Source of the DNA: an uncultured Clostridium sp.
GTDB taxonomy: Bacteria; Bacillota; Clostridia; Lachnospirales; Lachnospiraceae
Direction of reading: 5' to 3'
Assembly: GCA_902464345.1 (NCBI GenBank)
Contig: CABQJA010000090.1
Span: 1-8,504 of the forward strand
DNA: 8,504 nucleotides
The translations under genes and the position numbers were made by a program. Positions 7,104-8,504 of this stretch are shown piece by piece. The notes under the pieces were generated by a model. The model saw only the letters and a list, made by a program, of their open reading frames with translations. It searched no databases and was not told the DNA's origin. How positions within the stretch are numbered: the first letter of the stretch is position 1; each line of letters starts with the position of its first letter.

Positions 7104-8343
7104 TTCTGGTTACGCCAACATAAATCTCGGATATTTTATACCAAGTTCTGTAATCCACGACTCCGGTCTGCGGAAGCTTGAAGATGCTCTGAAACGTCCG
7201 GACAGCTTCCTCTGTTTCCGGACCATAGATACCATCTGCAGCAACCTTCGGAATTGCCGGATAATTCTGGGAAATTCTATTCAACTGTTCCTGAATGGTA
7301 CGTACTGCCTCACCGGAAGAACCGTTCTGCAAGCTCTCCCCCGGCCAGGACATCGGGACTCCGGCCACTGCAGAGGTTTCATTGATATAAATCGTTTCTC
7401 CGTAATAGTTGCGAAGAATCTGTATTGCTGTGTAATTCTGATCCGCCAGATATTTACTGCCCCACTGACTCATCCAGTTTGGACAGGTTACCCTTCTGCC
7501 GTCACAGTATTGTGTCAGAATCGGTTGCTTCACATTCGGTCTGGATAGATAAGATCCGTACAGACGATCTACCACCGCATCAATGCTATCATAGGTTGAC
7601 TTTCCGTATATCCATTTGTGATCAAACGCAGTCGAACTGGTAATTGTGAAGCTATACCCCTGATTACGATACCATTCCGTATAGACCCGGTTCAATGTAA
7701 AAGACATAATTGCCAGTACATTAGCTTCAATGCATGCTTCCGGCCAGGTTGCATAAATTTCACAGGCAGCAACCGTCTTGATATAATCCTTATACCGTAC
7801 ATAATAATTCTCTGCTGTCGAATCTGTCGGCGCACCATCATGAACCACAACATATTCCGGAATCACTACCTGATTCAATACAATTTCCCCGGACTCGCTT
7901 AGCGGCTTTATTTCTGCCTCCGGTATCTTCGGTGGATATTCCTCCCAGAGTGTATGCCCACCGATTACGATTGGATCATATTCCTCTGCATCCGGCCCCG
8001 GCCGAAGTTCCGAAAACTGTATAGCTGTCTTTCCCGAGAAAATCTGAACACCCGAAAACAACCGTCCCACATATCCGGCTGCCCGGATCCGTAGATTATA
8101 TTCCGCATACGGCTGATTCTCAGACGGTGTCATAGAATACGCAGCGGGCGGTGCATTCAGAGAAAATATCTCTGTCATACCATTGGCATCCGTTCTGCTT
8201 TCTGCCAGAACTCCACCGGTTCCGTCAGTTGAGGATATCTGTATCTCTGCATTTTCAATCGGAATCCGACCGAGTGCAGAATTCACTTCTACCCGGAGAT
8301 TTCCCTGCTCCTGATGTTCTTCGTTATTAATTGTTAAATCCAT
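7087..8343 (-). CDS. sleC: SleC-like spore cortex-lytic enzyme (SpoIID-like domain plus peptidoglycan-binding domain)
   Basis: This 418-residue protein matches the layout of the clostridial germination enzyme SleC, which degrades cortex peptidoglycan once its pro-sequence is removed by Csp proteases. Residues about 15-110 form a beta-rich, carboxypeptidase-regulatory-like N-terminal domain. A linker with HTLWEEYPPKIPE (130-142) and VVIPEYVVVHDG (159-170) follows, which I recall as typical of SleC. Residues about 180-320 are SpoIID-like: YIKTVAACEIYATWP carries E195 in the place of the SpoIID catalytic glutamate, with QYCDG near 278-282 and MSQWGSKYLA at 291-300. Residues about 338-405 are a peptidoglycan-binding domain (GSSGEAVRTIQEQLN, then GIYGPETEEAVRTFQ). 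There is no signal peptide, as expected for a protein made in the mother cell. The ATG at 8343 has GGGAG seven bases upstream. The gene is monocistronic by context, and no csp protease gene is visible. It could instead be a SleC paralogue with another cell-wall role. Confidence 0.8.
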   Translation of the reverse strand: MDLTINNEEHQEQGNLRVEVNSALGRIPIENAEIQISSTDGTGGVLAESRTDANGMTEIFSLNAPPAAYSMTPSENQPYAEYNLRIRAAGYVGRLFSGVQIFSGKTAIQFSELRPGPDAEEYDPIVIGGHTLWEEYPPKIPEAEIKPLSESGEIVLNQVVIPEYVVVHDGAPTDSTAENYYVRYKDYIKTVAACEIYATWPEACIEANVLAIMSFTLNRVYTEWYRNQGYSFTITSSTAFDHKWIYGKSTYDSIDAVVDRLYGSYLSRPNVKQPILTQYCDGRRVTCPNWMSQWGSKYLADQNYTAIQILRNYYGETIYINETSAVAGVPMSWPGESLQNGSSGEAVRTIQEQLNRISQNYPAIPKVAADGIYGPETEEAVRTFQSIFKLPQTGVVDYRTWYKISEIYVGVTRIAELD

Positions 8344-8371
8344 AGAATTACTCCCGGAATGTCATTACGAT

Positions 8372-8380
8372 TAGTATATG
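8372..8380 (-). promoter_or_regulatory. Possible sporulation-sigma -10 element upstream of the sleC-like gene
   Basis: The minus strand reads CATATACTA, which fits the sigma-K -10 pattern CATAnAnTA and is one base off the sigma-E pattern CATACAnT. It lies about 29 bases before the ATG at 8343. No convincing -35 partner for sigma-E, sigma-K or sigma-A is seen at the right distance, so this is tentative. Confidence 0.3.
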
Positions 8381-8410
8381 CTGAAATCAGAAAAAGGAAC
8401 CGACACACAG

Positions 8411-8443
8411 AAAAAAGGATTCAGAATCTTTCTGAATCCTTTT
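8411..8443 (-). terminator. Intrinsic terminator downstream of tRNA-Glu
   Basis: On the minus strand AAAAGGATTCAGA pairs perfectly with TCTGAATCCTTTT around a five-base loop, giving a 13-bp stem that runs into six T residues. It starts three bases after the tRNA 3' end and separates the tRNA from the sleC-like gene. The plus strand also has a short T-run after the stem, but no gene on that strand approaches it. Confidence 0.9.
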
Positions 8444-8445
8444 AG

Positions 8446-8504
8446 CAGTTCGTAGGGGAATCGAACCCCTGTTTTCGCCGTGAGAGGGCGACGTCTTAAC
8501 CGCT
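8446..8504 (-). tRNA. tRNA-Glu (anticodon CTC), 3' part only
   Basis: The minus strand carries the end of a D-arm (AGCGGTTAAGACG), the anticodon stem TCGCC/GGCGA around the loop CTCTCAC (anticodon CTC, reading GAG), and a T-arm AGGGG-TTCGAAT-CCCCT. The 3' acceptor strand ACGAACT and discriminator G follow. The 5' acceptor strand and part of the D-arm lie beyond the window. CCA is not encoded. The gene is followed at once by an intrinsic terminator, so it is either alone or the last of a tRNA cluster. Confidence 0.9.

Noticed and set aside
7104..7902. Plus-strand open frames of 72 and 94 codons within the sleC-like region
   Set aside because: Both are antisense shadows of a gene with clear domain order.

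Overview
The window looks like chromosomal DNA from an anaerobic, spore-forming member of the Clostridia, most likely a gut Lachnospiraceae relative. The basis is moderate base composition, consistent AGGAGG-type ribosome binding sites, a SleC-type cortex-lytic enzyme, and protein sequences that read as clostridial. This placement comes from pattern recognition; no database search was run. Every gene found lies on the minus strand, so transcription runs from high to low coordinates.

Region by region, in the order of transcription: (a) 8504-8411 holds the 3' part of a tRNA-Glu (anticodon CTC), cut by the window edge, followed by a strong intrinsic terminator. (b) 8343-7087 is a SleC-like protein with an N-terminal beta-type domain, a SpoIID-like lytic domain and a peptidoglycan-binding domain. 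It has its own weak, possibly sporulation-type upstream signal. (c) 7031-3523 is a two-gene ABC exporter operon whose genes overlap by 4 bases. A near-consensus extended -10 promoter lies partly inside the end of the sleC-like gene, and a perfect 17-bp palindrome covers its -10 box. The two subunits form an asymmetric pair with one degenerate and one consensus ATPase site. (d) 3448-1 is a second operon with its own promoter: a Fur-family regulator, a Si-type citrate synthase, a SufC-like ATPase and a short SufB/SufD-like scaffold that runs off the window.

The most interesting unit is (d). It couples a metal-sensing (Fur-family) repressor, the entry enzyme of the oxidative TCA/glutamate branch and a compact two-gene Fe-S assembly module, which resembles the SUF-like minimal SmsC-SmsB type more than the full sufCDSUB operon. 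A plausible reading is that iron status tunes both Fe-S cluster supply and carbon flow towards aconitase, an Fe-S enzyme. That is inference from gene order. The palindrome in front of the ABC exporter pair resembles a 7-1-7 Fur-type box at 10 of 14 defined positions, which raises the testable possibility that the same regulator controls the exporter.

Apart from these operon arrangements I see no wholly unknown system. There are no insertion sequences, CRISPR arrays, phage genes or other signs of recent transfer, and no gene-free stretch over 300 bases.
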